Assembly: GCA_019417325.1 (NCBI GenBank)
Contig: DXVO01000017.1
Location: forward strand, 35,513 to 99,512
DNA from: Parabacteroides sp.
GTDB taxonomy: Bacteria; Bacteroidota; Bacteroidia; Bacteroidales; Tannerellaceae
Length of the DNA stretch: 64,000 nt
Direction: 5' to 3'
Position 1 is the stretch's first letter. Each line of letters starts with the position of its first letter. Below are positions 28,125-37,876 of the stretch, one piece after another. The notes under the pieces were generated by a model. That model was not told where the DNA came from. It saw only the letters and a program-made list of their open reading frames with translations, and made no database searches. The position numbers and the translations under genes were made by a program.

Positions 28125-29275
28125 TAAAATTCTAATTGTTTATCGGAAATTGCTACGGCTACGAACGAGTCTGCACAGCCATAATACAAATACCATTTGT
28201 TTTTGTAATACACCAGTCCTTCGATAAAGACCGTTCCTGCCGGATACTGGCCGCTCTTTTCAAAATCGTCCGTAGGTTGCAGGAACGGTTTGTCCAGGCG
28301 TGCAATTACTTTCGTCGGGTCTTTCAGGTCGAATAAAGCCTGACCTGCACAATAGGAGTTGGCAGGATAAGCCGTATCCCCTTCGGCGCCGTCTCTGTTT
28401 TTTCCGTTGTATAATAATAGAATCCCTTTCTGGGTAAGAATGGCAGGAGGACCGCATTCCGTCAGGTGGCTGTCAAATTTCCCGGGACGGGGAGAGAACA
28501 ACTTCAACAGGTTACCGTCTTTATCGACAAGCGGTTCCCAATCTGTCAGATTATCGGATGTGGCGGCATATACGTTCTGTTCGCCCCAATACATGAAATA
28601 TTTACCGTTGATTTTTGTGATAACCTGTTTTCCGTCTTTCATTGTTGTCACGATAGAAGCGGATTTGGACGGTTCATCATAGAATTTACCTCCGTATGCC
28701 TTGGCAAATGCCGGACCATATTTCGTCCAGTTCACTAAATCTTTGGAAGTAGCTACGGCAAGGCGGGGCACTTTCCGGTTCCATTGTGTATAAAGCAATA
28801 CATAAGTTCCGTCTTCGGTCATTGCAACACGTGGGTCTTCGGTACCGCCGGGGCATTCGTTTGCTTCCTGTGAGTCTTTTGCCGGATAGAAAGCCGGGGT
28901 GGTTTTCCGGATGAAATTAACGCCATCGTTGGAAGTTGCGTAGCCTAACCGGGAAGTTCTGGAGCCTATGCCTTGTGCCGAGTTGTCTTCAGCACGGTAA
29001 AGAACGACAATTTCGTCGTTGTAAATAGTTGCCGCCGGATTGAATGTGTCACTTTCTTCCCAAGCTACGGAATCTTCCCGCATCGGGCAGTAAAATTTAG
29101 TACTTGCCAATGGCGAGATAACCGGGTTCTTACCGGCAGGACGTCCGAAACCGTCCAGGCACCAGTCGGTAGTATCTGCCGCAGCAGTTCCCGGACTTTT
29201 CTTTTTCATTTCGCATGATGTGGATGCTATCGCCAGTAACAAGCCGGCTGAGAGAATCAAAATTCCTTTATTCAT
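28124..29275 (-). CDS. GH130-family beta-mannosidase lipoprotein (hydrolytic type predicted)
   Basis: 383 residues with lipobox (IASTSC, Cys21). Five-bladed propeller landmarks of GH130: FNPAATIYNDEIVVLYRAED, GSRTSRLGYATSNDGVNF, GGTEDPRVA and YYGCADSFVAVA. Two glutamates, Glu232 (YWGEQNVYAA) and Glu273 (LTECGPPAIL), are 41 residues apart. That matches the Glu227/Glu268 pair that I recall for the hydrolytic beta-1,2-mannosidases BT3780 and BACOVA_03624, in place of the phosphate-binding residues of phosphorylases. So it probably hydrolyses beta-mannosides, perhaps beta-1,2 caps. It overlaps the SGNH gene by one base and follows a GH92 gene by 140 nt. Confidence 0.87.
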   Translation of the reverse strand: MNKGILILSAGLLLAIASTSCEMKKKSPGTAAADTTDWCLDGFGRPAGKNPVISPLASTKFYCPMREDSVAWEESDTFNPAATIYNDEIVVLYRAEDNSAQGIGSRTSRLGYATSNDGVNFIRKTTPAFYPAKDSQEANECPGGTEDPRVAMTEDGTYVLLYTQWNRKVPRLAVATSKDLVNWTKYGPAFAKAYGGKFYDEPSKSASIVTTMKDGKQVITKINGKYFMYWGEQNVYAATSDNLTDWEPLVDKDGNLLKLFSPRPGKFDSHLTECGPPAILTQKGILLLYNGKNRDGAEGDTAYPANSYCAGQALFDLKDPTKVIARLDKPFLQPTDDFEKSGQYPAGTVFIEGLVYYKNKWYLYYGCADSFVAVAISDKQLEF

Positions 29276-29415
29276 GGATATCTTTTATTAAATTAGTAGA
29301 TTTAACGGATACAATTTATTACACAACTGTTTTAGGCTTACAATATTATAAAATATATCTGTTATTGAGCCTTTGCTTTTAACATTCTTCGTGCAATCGT
29401 ATCATTTAAGCCGTT

Positions 29416-31575
29416 TTAATTGCCAAAAGAAGGTGGAGCAACCGAAGTTCCCCATGCCTTGTCCGGTGTGGAAGACAGCGAATAGTCCAGTGTCCCGCCG
29501 TTCTTGATGTCGTTCCAGTCAATCCAGGTTGAATCCGATTTTTTACCGTTTATTTTCAATCCCTGTATATATTCCTTCTTTTCATCCCCTCCTTTTATCA
29601 CCAGGTCGCCATTTGCCAGATGCAATACAATTTCCGGGAATACCGGGCTATTGATGGAAAAGCCTCCGACTCCGGGTATTTCCGGGAAAAGGCCGATACT
29701 GGCAAATACATACCAAGCGCCCATCGAACCTAAATCATCATTTCCGGGCAGTCCGTCCGGGCGGCTGTTATATTGTTCGTTCAGCACTTTGCGGATGATA
29801 TGCTGTGCTTTGTAAGGAGCACCCACCCAGTTATAAATCCAGGGAATCTGGAAACTGGGTTCGTTTCCCGAAGCAAACCATTCATCTCCATAGCTGGCAT
29901 CCAGGCGGCGGAATAATTCGTCCAGGCGTTTTTCCCCTTCTTGTTTGCCCCCGATTATTTGAAGCAATCCATCCAGATCGTAGGGAACCATCCAGAAGTA
30001 ATTTTTGTAGGTGGATTCGCGCCAATCGTCTCCCGGATTCTTCCATGAACCGTCTTCGTGACGGGAGCGGAGCCAGTTGGTTTCCTTATCATATAAGTTC
30101 TTCCACTTCATGGCGCGGTTGGTATAATAGTTGCATACCGGTTCGTCGTTGCAAGCCTGGAGTGCATATCTTCCGATAGCGAAATCGGAGGATGTATATT
30201 CCAGCATGGCGGAAGCATCATAATACCCTTTTTCAAGATATTGTTCCAGACCGGGACGGGTCAATACCCCTTGCGAGTTAGCTCCCGGCACTTCTGCCCC
30301 GTAACGCATCGTCTTCAGGATACTGCGTGTATCATAATTACGGGCGCCGAACGCATATGCATTCGCAATCAGAACAGGGGTAGGGTCTCCCTGCATGATA
30401 CCTGTTTCTATATTCGCCAGTACCCAACGGGGGAATCCGCCTCCCGAACGAATGGCAAACAACTGGTGCGACATAACAATGTCGGAAGTGACATCCGGAG
30501 CCAGCATTGCCATCAACTGGGTTTGTGTACGGTATGTATCCCAGTTACTGAAAGAGGTGTAATAATTGCGTTCGGATTTATACACTTTATTATCGGAACC
30601 CATATATTCGCCGTTCACATCGCTACATACATTGGGGTGGATAAGCGAATGGTACAGATGTGTATAGAACTGGGATATACGGTCCTCATTCTTTCCTTTG
30701 ACTTCAATTTTACCCAGATACCGGTTCCATTTGTCGGCAGCAGATTGCTTTACGGCGGCAAAGTTCCATGCCGGATTCTCCGTTTTCAGGTTTTCCCTTG
30801 CATTCTCGACCGAGACATAGGATACTCCGATTTTATATAGCACTTCTTTCTTATTCTTGAGGTCGAAAGTAAAATACACACCGGAGTGTCTACCTTCCGC
30901 AAATTTCTCTCCCGGAAGTAAGCGTTCTTCTTTCCATACGCCTGATGATGCGGAAGGAACATCAAACTCTGCAACGAAATAGACTTTATAGGGAGTCGGG
31001 AACCCGCAGAAAGCGCCGCCTTCGGCATACCCTTCGCAGGAATTAGGAGAAGTGATTGATATGGCAGCAACCTCTATAGGCGTTGCTGCTACACCGCCAC
31101 CAATGATAACCGTTCCCCTGTTTTCGTTTGCCGAAAAAGAATATTTAGCCATCCCGGTTCTTTCCGTAACCGTTAATTCGGCTTGTATGCTGTCGTTGAC
31201 ACGGGTTGTATAATATCCTGCTGTCCCTTTCTCTTTACTAAGGGATGCCCGCAGGTTTATAATGCTGTCCGGTGATACTTTCAATTCGCCGGATAACGGA
31301 AGAGTCGGGAAGTTACCCATATGGTCGCAGCCTGCCCCGCTCAACTGGTTGATAACAAATCCCAATTGTTTCGTGAAATAGGTCGGCGTAAACTGAACCA
31401 TCCCGAAAGGGTATGTGGCGCCCGGATATAAATAGCCCGAAGACCAGCCATTTCCCTGGGTACCGATTAATGTGTTTACTTTCCTGCTATAGTCCTGCGC
31501 ATGCGAAGCGGTTGGCTGGAGCGACACAACCAATGCTGCAACAGACAAGAAAGCGATGTATAACTGTTTTCTCAT
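29416..31575 (-). CDS. GH92 alpha-mannosidase
   Basis: 719 residues with an SPI-like signal (LYIAFLSVAALVVSLQPTASHAQ). Landmarks: VNTLIGTQGNGWSSGYLYPGATYPFGMVQFTP, acid candidate Glu520 in RESTYKNYFWMVPYD, base Asp614 in GNDDLGSMGAWY, and SGNEPSFQIPWIYNW before it. It has no His-Glu pair like the alpha-1,2 type, so its linkage differs from that of the GH92 at 17545-19839. It is somewhat shorter than the two other GH92 proteins of the operon. It is the first enzyme gene after the SusC/SusD/DUF3823 block, separated from it by 127 bp holding a stable hairpin. Confidence 0.93.
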   Translation of the reverse strand: MRKQLYIAFLSVAALVVSLQPTASHAQDYSRKVNTLIGTQGNGWSSGYLYPGATYPFGMVQFTPTYFTKQLGFVINQLSGAGCDHMGNFPTLPLSGELKVSPDSIINLRASLSKEKGTAGYYTTRVNDSIQAELTVTERTGMAKYSFSANENRGTVIIGGGVAATPIEVAAISITSPNSCEGYAEGGAFCGFPTPYKVYFVAEFDVPSASSGVWKEERLLPGEKFAEGRHSGVYFTFDLKNKKEVLYKIGVSYVSVENARENLKTENPAWNFAAVKQSAADKWNRYLGKIEVKGKNEDRISQFYTHLYHSLIHPNVCSDVNGEYMGSDNKVYKSERNYYTSFSNWDTYRTQTQLMAMLAPDVTSDIVMSHQLFAIRSGGGFPRWVLANIETGIMQGDPTPVLIANAYAFGARNYDTRSILKTMRYGAEVPGANSQGVLTRPGLEQYLEKGYYDASAMLEYTSSDFAIGRYALQACNDEPVCNYYTNRAMKWKNLYDKETNWLRSRHEDGSWKNPGDDWRESTYKNYFWMVPYDLDGLLQIIGGKQEGEKRLDELFRRLDASYGDEWFASGNEPSFQIPWIYNWVGAPYKAQHIIRKVLNEQYNSRPDGLPGNDDLGSMGAWYVFASIGLFPEIPGVGGFSINSPVFPEIVLHLANGDLVIKGGDEKKEYIQGLKINGKKSDSTWIDWNDIKNGGTLDYSLSSTPDKAWGTSVAPPSFGN

Positions 31576-31625
31576 GTTGTTTTTATAAGAGTAAAATCGT
31601 TTTGCTTAGGGATATACCTTCCCCG

Positions 31626-31649
31626 GTATCCTATGGGAACATAGGATAC
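31626..31649 (-). other. Perfect 10-bp intercistronic hairpin
   Basis: GTATCCTATG (31626-31635) and CATAGGATAC (31640-31649) pair perfectly around a four-base loop. On the transcribed minus strand the loop is TTCC and no T-run follows, so it is more likely a processing or stability element than a terminator. It separates the transporter genes from the enzyme genes. Confidence 0.6.
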
Positions 31650-31702
31650 GGAGAGGGATATATACCTGTAAGTGAATAGACTAAACCTATAAACCTTTTT
31701 GT

Positions 31703-32476
31703 TTATTTTTCTATGGTAACTTTAACGGGAACAACCGTACTGTAGTTTACTTTTCCGTTTGTCGTTACACCGATACGGATGAATATCTGGCTCCCGTTAC
31801 CGAGAATAATCGCCTTGTTGTCTTCTTTGTTGAAGTTCGCGTTGTCGGTAAGGTCGATGGACTGTGTCAGTTCCGTATCCAGTAACTGGCTGTCTTCGGT
31901 ATTTTTACGGTCGATGGTATTCATATCCATAAAGTTGCCGGTTACCTTATCTACATACGGGCTGATGTGCCAGGCAAGGAATGTGTTTTCAATTTTGTAA
32001 TCCGCTTTACTTCTTGAAATTTTATAAGTCACATTCAGTTGCTTGTTCTCGAAAGCCGCCTTCACAACACTGACACGGGCATAAGGTGTGACAAGGATGT
32101 CTTTCTCCGTAATGCTTCCCCCCTGAAGAGACACTTCTATCGTGTCGACCGGATAAAAGTTGGTCTGTTCGAATGTGAGCAGGTAATCCGTGCTGAACGC
32201 CCAACTGTTTTCGTAGGTCCCGTCTATTTTGGCATAGAAAGAAACAGGAAGTTCCGAGTGGTCGCGGCCTGTAGAATAGAAACGGTCTTTTTCATACAGT
32301 CTTAAGCGTACGCCATTGTCTCCCTGTACCGGCATAGGAACGAGTTCTGATGTTTCAGCATCAATGAAACGGCCTTTGATTCCGGAGTTGGGCTCATCGT
32401 AGTTGTCATCCTGGCAAGAAACCAGGGAAAGGGAGCCAAGCAAAATGGATACGATACTATAGATAATTCTTTTCAT
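31703..32476 (-). CDS. DUF3823-type surface lipoprotein (SusE/F-position protein)
   Basis: 257 residues with a lipobox (LSLVSC, Cys21). The pattern GIKGRFIDAETSELVPMP followed by GVRLRLYEKD and FEQTNFYPVDTIEV is that of the DUF3823 domain found right after SusD in many Bacteroidetes glycan loci. The second half is another beta-rich domain (VTYKISRSKADYKIENTFLAWHISPYV). It starts 18 nt after SusD. Its likely role is glycan binding at the cell surface as an accessory to the SusC/SusD pair. No catalytic motif is visible. Confidence 0.85.
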   Translation of the reverse strand: MKRIIYSIVSILLGSLSLVSCQDDNYDEPNSGIKGRFIDAETSELVPMPVQGDNGVRLRLYEKDRFYSTGRDHSELPVSFYAKIDGTYENSWAFSTDYLLTFEQTNFYPVDTIEVSLQGGSITEKDILVTPYARVSVVKAAFENKQLNVTYKISRSKADYKIENTFLAWHISPYVDKVTGNFMDMNTIDRKNTEDSQLLDTELTQSIDLTDNANFNKEDNKAIILGNGSQIFIRIGVTTNGKVNYSTVVPVKVTIEK

Positions 32477-32494
32477 TTTCAGAATATTTTAAGA

Positions 32495-34306
32495 TTAGAA
32501 ACCAGGATTATTAGGACCTAACATCGGATTGCTACTCATGTCGTCGTCCTTGATTTTTACATAATAATTCCTTGTCTGGAACACTTTATTAGGCTTCGGA
32601 GCCTTACCGGTGGTGAAGATATATTTGTTTTCACCCCATACGAACCAGGGATACAAGGCATTGGTCGGGAAATCTGCCAATACGGTATGGGCTATTCTCC
32701 ATCTCTTCAAATCCCAGTGACGGTGATTTTCGTAAGCCAGTTCGACACGGCGTTCGTTGCGAATGCGTTCCAGAGTAACTTCACCACTCAGTTCACGGAT
32801 GCCGGCACGCCTTCTTACTTCATTCAAAGCTGTTTCGGCTTCGTCTCTTTTGCCTAATTCCATTGCAGCTTCCGCTTTGTTCAGATACATTTCCGCCAGA
32901 CGGAAGACAGGCCAGGGAGCTTCGGAATAGTTTCCGACAATATTAGTAAGCGATTCGTCTGAGAATTTCTTTGTATAGAAACCGGTTTTGCCAACATCGC
33001 CAGTATCCCATACGCCGTCTTTGCCTAAAATTTTTGTCTGGCTGTTTTTGTAGTATTCGTCTTTGTTGCCGGAAGTAACGAATTTGTCGCTTCCTGCGAT
33101 AGACGGGTCGTAAATGCCTCTTCTGATTTCAACGATATCGCCACGGCAGTTATCATACGGCAGATAGAACGTTGCTCTCAGGCGCGGGTCTTTATCCTTA
33201 AACAAATCCAGCGGCGAATCATATTTAATGAAGTTACCGGAACCGTCTTTCAGTTTCAATTGACCGGGAGTACCATCTTTGTATTCATAGGCTTCGATTA
33301 AATCCAAAGTAGGATTCTGCCCGCAGCCATATCCGTTTTGTACAAAACTGAACGGCACATTCAGCAAGTCCCAGGAGTGTCCTTTATCCACAGCGAGAAA
33401 TTCTCTGTAGAATATAAATTCTGAGCATCCTCTCTTTTCAAGGAACATTTTCTGGTAATTTTCAACTTTATCGGAATACTTATTATATAAACTATATTGA
33501 TTGGAATTAATAACACTATCTGATGCGGCTATGGCTTTTTTCCAGTATGTATCGGCGTCTCCGTTGCTTACGCCGACGATACCATTTAATTGAACTTCTC
33601 CGTATTTGGCGATGGAGGCTGCATATAAGGCAGCTCTGGATTGTAAGGCAAAGGCTCCGTAACGGGTAATACGGGTACGGTAATTAGCGTCCCTTGAAAC
33701 CGGCAGTTCCGGTGTGATTTCATCCACTTCGTTGATAATGAAATCCCAAACAGCCTGTTCTTTGTCGCGGGGAACCTGCAATGCCGGCAGATCTTCCGGA
33801 CCGGTATAACTTTGTACATCCGTTACGATGGGTACACCGCCGTAGCGTTTTACCAGGTTGAAATAATGGAATGCGCGTAAGAAACGTGCCTCTGCATTAT
33901 AGGTCTTCTTTAATTTTTCTTCCATTGCAGACTCTTCCAGTTTCTCAAGGAATACATTGCAACCACGGATACTTTTATAAGTATCTGCCCAAAGACCGAA
34001 CCATTCATCGTTGAAGGTAGCTCTTGCTACGTCGCCGGTTCCCAAGTCTCCAGCCTGATAAGCTCCGGTTCCTTCGTCGGATGCGGTTGTCAGGCTGACA
34101 TTCCATACATCCCATCCTTCAAAATAGGCAGAGTTTTGTTCCACCTGCAGTTTATCATATAAGTTGGCAAGTGCGCCTGTGACCAATGTTTCATCTTTCC
34201 ATACATCTTCTTCAGTCAACCTGTCGGTAACAGGAACATCGAAATCGTTGCATGAAGACATGCCGGCAAGGGATGCGATAATAAAACTATATACTAATCT
34301 TTTCAT
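32495..34306 (-). CDS. SusD-family surface glycan-binding lipoprotein (mannoside locus)
   Basis: 603 residues with lipobox (LAGMSSC, Cys19). SusD landmarks: NDFDVPVTDRLTEEDVW at the mature N-terminus, AEARFLRAFHYFNLVKRYGGVPIVTD, RYGAFALQSRAALYAASIAKYG, and the C-terminal FRLAEMYLNKAEAAMELGKRDEAETALNEVRRRAGI followed by RIRNERRVELAYENHRHWDLKRW. It begins 11 nt after the SusC stop. It would cap the SusC barrel and bind mannose-containing oligosaccharides, judged by the downstream enzymes. Confidence 0.95.
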   Translation of the reverse strand: MKRLVYSFIIASLAGMSSCNDFDVPVTDRLTEEDVWKDETLVTGALANLYDKLQVEQNSAYFEGWDVWNVSLTTASDEGTGAYQAGDLGTGDVARATFNDEWFGLWADTYKSIRGCNVFLEKLEESAMEEKLKKTYNAEARFLRAFHYFNLVKRYGGVPIVTDVQSYTGPEDLPALQVPRDKEQAVWDFIINEVDEITPELPVSRDANYRTRITRYGAFALQSRAALYAASIAKYGEVQLNGIVGVSNGDADTYWKKAIAASDSVINSNQYSLYNKYSDKVENYQKMFLEKRGCSEFIFYREFLAVDKGHSWDLLNVPFSFVQNGYGCGQNPTLDLIEAYEYKDGTPGQLKLKDGSGNFIKYDSPLDLFKDKDPRLRATFYLPYDNCRGDIVEIRRGIYDPSIAGSDKFVTSGNKDEYYKNSQTKILGKDGVWDTGDVGKTGFYTKKFSDESLTNIVGNYSEAPWPVFRLAEMYLNKAEAAMELGKRDEAETALNEVRRRAGIRELSGEVTLERIRNERRVELAYENHRHWDLKRWRIAHTVLADFPTNALYPWFVWGENKYIFTTGKAPKPNKVFQTRNYYVKIKDDDMSSNPMLGPNNPGF

Positions 34307-34317
34307 ATATCTTCTTT

Positions 34318-37300
34318 TTAAAAACCAATATTAATACCGAATGAATACACTTTTAACTGCGGATAATAGAAACTCATCCATCCTTCTACTGCTTCCGGGT
34401 CTGTATATTTTACGTTAGTAAAAGTCAGCGGGTTGTAAGCATTGAAGTATACACGCAGATTATCTATGCCGACTTTGCTCAGCAATGATTTAGGAATAGA
34501 GTATCCCAGTTCGATACTTTTCATACGGACATAATAAGCATTGGTTGCCCAGTACGTTGAACTTCTTGAATTGTTATCGTTATTGTCGATACGAAGAGAC
34601 GGGAATTTGCCCGGGACCCATTCACTGTACGGGTCGTTGTAGTCTGCCTTATGCCATCTGTCTGTCCAGATTTCAAAACCGTTTCCTTCGCCCGGACCTC
34701 TGAACGGACTCTTACAAGCGTTCAGCATCTGGGTATAGTTGGAAGCACCCTGGAACAGAATGTCGAGGTCGAAGTTATTCCATGCAAACGTCAGGTTCAA
34801 ACCGAAGTTCAGATCGGGGAATGCACCTTTACCGATAATCTTCTGGTCGTTGTCGTCGATGATGCCGTCGCCGTTCAAATCCTCGTATTTGATATCGCCC
34901 GGACGTAAAGAGGAATTTGCCTTACCATCCTGGATGGGAGAGCTATAGATTTCATCATAAGACTGGAACTGGCCGATTGCTTCATAGCCCCATGTTTTGT
35001 TGGTGTAGCGGTAACTTCCGTTATCGCGCCAGTTCTTATACTGGTTCAACGGAGCAGCCTGTTCCTTATATAAATCTTTTGCTCTGGAATAAGCGACGTT
35101 ACCTTTAATACGGAAATCAACGTTGCCAATGCGTTGTGTTGTTCCTACGGTTAGTTCGAAACCTCGGTTATCGCTGCTGTTCAGGTTTTCCTGCGGAAGA
35201 GGTATACCGGCGGTTGTAGGCAATGACGTTTCGCGGGTTGCATACAAACCTGTCGTTTTACGGTAGAAATAGTCAAATTCAAAACTCAGTTTCCCGTTCC
35301 AGAAAGAACCGTCGAAACCGATGTTGGCTGTTTGTACCTTATACCAGAAGATATTCATATTTGCCAGGTTGGCTTCTGAAAGTCCCTGGGTAATGGATGC
35401 GCCATTGTTCCCTCCGAAAATATAATTGCCTGACGGATATAACCAACCGCTAACGAAGTTGTTTGCATTCAACGAATTGTTGTTTCCGATTTTACCCCAT
35501 GAACCACGGATTTTGAAATTGTCCATGGCCGGAATCGCTTCTTTGATAAACGGTTCTTCGGAAAGTCTCCAACCGGCAGATACGGCAGGGAAGAATCCCC
35601 AACGGTGATTCGGCGAGTTCTTGAAAGAGCCGTCATAACGGAAACTAAATTCCGCCATATACTTACCGGCAAAGTCATAGTTGAAACGGCCTACATATCC
35701 ACCGTATTTATCTACGGATGAGTTTCCGGAATTTTGCATATTGTCCTTATCTCCTTTATCCAATTCTGGAATCGCGGAAGTCATGCTGAAATAACGGCGT
35801 GCGTCGAACCAGTTTGTTTTAACTTCTTTCCATTCGAAAAGCAGCAAACCTTCTACGTTATGTTTCTTTCCGAACGTATTCTTATAATTCAATGAATACT
35901 GTTGAGTGGTTTTGTAGTAAGGCTGGGTTCTCTGGTACAGTTCGCCCTGTGCTACTTTAGTAACCGGATTATATATATCCAGTGTCTGGTCGTATGTATA
36001 AGATTTGAAGTCTTTCTTCAATTCTTTTTTCATTTCGCTGGTATAGTCGTAAGCCAGGAATGCTCTTGCGGTGAAACCTTTGATGATTTCGTAGCTTAAA
36101 GACATCTGGCCATTAAATTCGAGGTAACGTTTGTCCTTATAACCGGTCGCTTCACGGTCGAGCATGGCTATCGGGTTCAATTCGTTATTGTCGGAATTGT
36201 AGTAATAGTCAGGATTGTTGTTGGCATAAACCGGAACGTTCGGGGCATTTGACTTAATAGCGGTAAAGACCTTGATTCCTTCGTCACCCAGATAGTAAGG
36301 ATATTTGTAATCTTCCAAACGACCGCCCAGGCCCACTTCGGCTTTCAGTTTCGGAGTGATATCCGCAACAATGTTCGACCTGAAATTATAACGGTCGAAT
36401 TCCTGCGAAGATTTCAGGATACCTTCCTGGTTCAGGTAACCGAGAGAGAAGAAATATCTTATTTTTTCGGAACCGCCGTTGATATTCAGATTGTGCTGCT
36501 GTTTCGGGGCAACGTTTCTGACTGCTTCTTTATACCAGTCTGTAGTCGGATAGTTTACCGGATCGGAACCTGTACGGTATTTTTCAAGTTCTTCTGCGCT
36601 ATATTTGGGCGCTTGTCCGGCATTCATCAAGGCTTCATTACGGTAGTATGCGTATTGGTAAGCATCCATCATCTCCAGGTTCTTAACCGGATTCTGCAAA
36701 CCGATTGTGTAGCTGTAGTTGATTTTAGGTTTGCTGATATTCCCTTTTTTCGTTTCAATGATGATAACACCGTTTGCTCCTTTAAAACCGTAAACGGAAG
36801 CAGAGGCATCTTTCAATATATTGATCGATTCGATTTCATTCGGGTCTATTTGCGAGAATGGCCTTTCTACGCCATCCACAATGGTCAAAGCATCACCGAA
36901 ACCACGGATATCGAATGTACCTCCGTCGTTACCCGGTTCGCCGTTCGTTTGTTGGAAACGGATACCCGGAACTTTACCTAACATACTGGCACGGATTGAG
37001 GGCTGGCTTACTTTGGCAATTTCTTCTCCTTTAATGGAAGCAACGGCTCCTGTCAGGGTTGCTTTCTTTTGTGTACCGTAACCTACCACTACCACTTCGT
37101 CGAGTGCCTGGGTATCTTCTTTCAGTTGAATGGTATAGGAAGTATTCCTTCCGACTTTAACCGTCTGAGGCAGATAGCCGATGTAACTTATCAACATTTC
37201 CGCACTTTGCGGAGCACTGATTTCAAAGTTTCCGTCTATATCGGTTACAGTTCCGTTGGTCGTACCTTTTATAACGACATTTGCACCGATAACAGGCTCA

Positions 37301-37719
37301 TTGTTCATATCGACAATTTTACCTTTAATTCTGCGGTCTTGCTGTACATTGCCGACCACCGGAGTTGCGTTGGATGTGAGTACGATATGCCGGTCTTTGA
37401 TTGCATATTTCAGACCTGTTTTAGTGGCAATTGCATCCAATATATCCTGAATATCGGCATTCTTCTTGTTAATAGAAATCTTTTCGTTTTTATTTACTTC
37501 TTCGAGGTTATAGAAAAACAGAAACTCCGACTGCTTTTCTATCTGTTTCAATACACTTTCCAGTGTTTCATTTTTAGCAGAGACGTTTAGCCTTGCCGTT
37601 TGAGCATAAGTTGCCGCAGCTACTTGTGACAAGCATACTGCGAGCATAAGCACGGTAAGTTTCATAATTTTTATAGTCCTTTTCAGATTTAAAGAAACAA
37701 CTATACGTTGATCATTCAT
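34318..37719 (-). CDS. SusC-type TonB-dependent transporter with STN domain (mannoside locus)
   Basis: The Met at 37719 (MNDQRIVVSLNLKRT) is taken as start: it leads directly into the signal peptide (MKLTVLMLAVCLSQVAAATYAQ), while the frame from 37779 adds 20 residues without purpose. With this start there are 1133 residues: STN about 43-118, carboxypeptidase-D-like domain about 131-202 (KGKIVDMNNEPVIGANVV), DEVVVVGYG at 208-216, and a plug with VEGVERPF-like ALTIVDGVERPFSQIDP and LKDASASVYGFKGANGVI, then the barrel. The FecR gene lies just upstream, so cell-surface signalling control is expected. It leads the transporter part of the eleven-gene operon. Confidence 0.95.
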   Translation of the reverse strand: MNDQRIVVSLNLKRTIKIMKLTVLMLAVCLSQVAAATYAQTARLNVSAKNETLESVLKQIEKQSEFLFFYNLEEVNKNEKISINKKNADIQDILDAIATKTGLKYAIKDRHIVLTSNATPVVGNVQQDRRIKGKIVDMNNEPVIGANVVIKGTTNGTVTDIDGNFEISAPQSAEMLISYIGYLPQTVKVGRNTSYTIQLKEDTQALDEVVVVGYGTQKKATLTGAVASIKGEEIAKVSQPSIRASMLGKVPGIRFQQTNGEPGNDGGTFDIRGFGDALTIVDGVERPFSQIDPNEIESINILKDASASVYGFKGANGVIIIETKKGNISKPKINYSYTIGLQNPVKNLEMMDAYQYAYYRNEALMNAGQAPKYSAEELEKYRTGSDPVNYPTTDWYKEAVRNVAPKQQHNLNINGGSEKIRYFFSLGYLNQEGILKSSQEFDRYNFRSNIVADITPKLKAEVGLGGRLEDYKYPYYLGDEGIKVFTAIKSNAPNVPVYANNNPDYYYNSDNNELNPIAMLDREATGYKDKRYLEFNGQMSLSYEIIKGFTARAFLAYDYTSEMKKELKKDFKSYTYDQTLDIYNPVTKVAQGELYQRTQPYYKTTQQYSLNYKNTFGKKHNVEGLLLFEWKEVKTNWFDARRYFSMTSAIPELDKGDKDNMQNSGNSSVDKYGGYVGRFNYDFAGKYMAEFSFRYDGSFKNSPNHRWGFFPAVSAGWRLSEEPFIKEAIPAMDNFKIRGSWGKIGNNNSLNANNFVSGWLYPSGNYIFGGNNGASITQGLSEANLANMNIFWYKVQTANIGFDGSFWNGKLSFEFDYFYRKTTGLYATRETSLPTTAGIPLPQENLNSSDNRGFELTVGTTQRIGNVDFRIKGNVAYSRAKDLYKEQAAPLNQYKNWRDNGSYRYTNKTWGYEAIGQFQSYDEIYSSPIQDGKANSSLRPGDIKYEDLNGDGIIDDNDQKIIGKGAFPDLNFGLNLTFAWNNFDLDILFQGASNYTQMLNACKSPFRGPGEGNGFEIWTDRWHKADYNDPYSEWVPGKFPSLRIDNNDNNSRSSTYWATNAYYVRMKSIELGYSIPKSLLSKVGIDNLRVYFNAYNPLTFTNVKYTDPEAVEGWMSFYYPQLKVYSFGINIGF

Positions 37720-37786
37720 ACATTTGATTGTTTTAAGATTAAACACTATCCCACGGCAATGGGAGTTTAATTGATTCACTTGTTTC

Positions 37787-37818
37787 AGAAGAGGAAATCC
37801 GGCAAGATTTTCTCTTCT
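37787..37818. other. 13-bp hairpin between FecR and susC (mannoside locus)
   Basis: AGAAGAGGAAATC (37787-37799) pairs with GATTTTCTCTTCT (37806-37818) with one G-U, around CGGCAA. The T-run lies on the plus-strand side, so it does not look like a terminator for the minus-strand operon. It occupies the same place as the 731-766 hairpin in the first FecR/SusC locus. Confidence 0.55.
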
Positions 37819-37876
37819 TTTTCTCCTTGTTAACTTGTATTCATGTGCTTTTCCGATTTTATAATTAGAACGTTTG

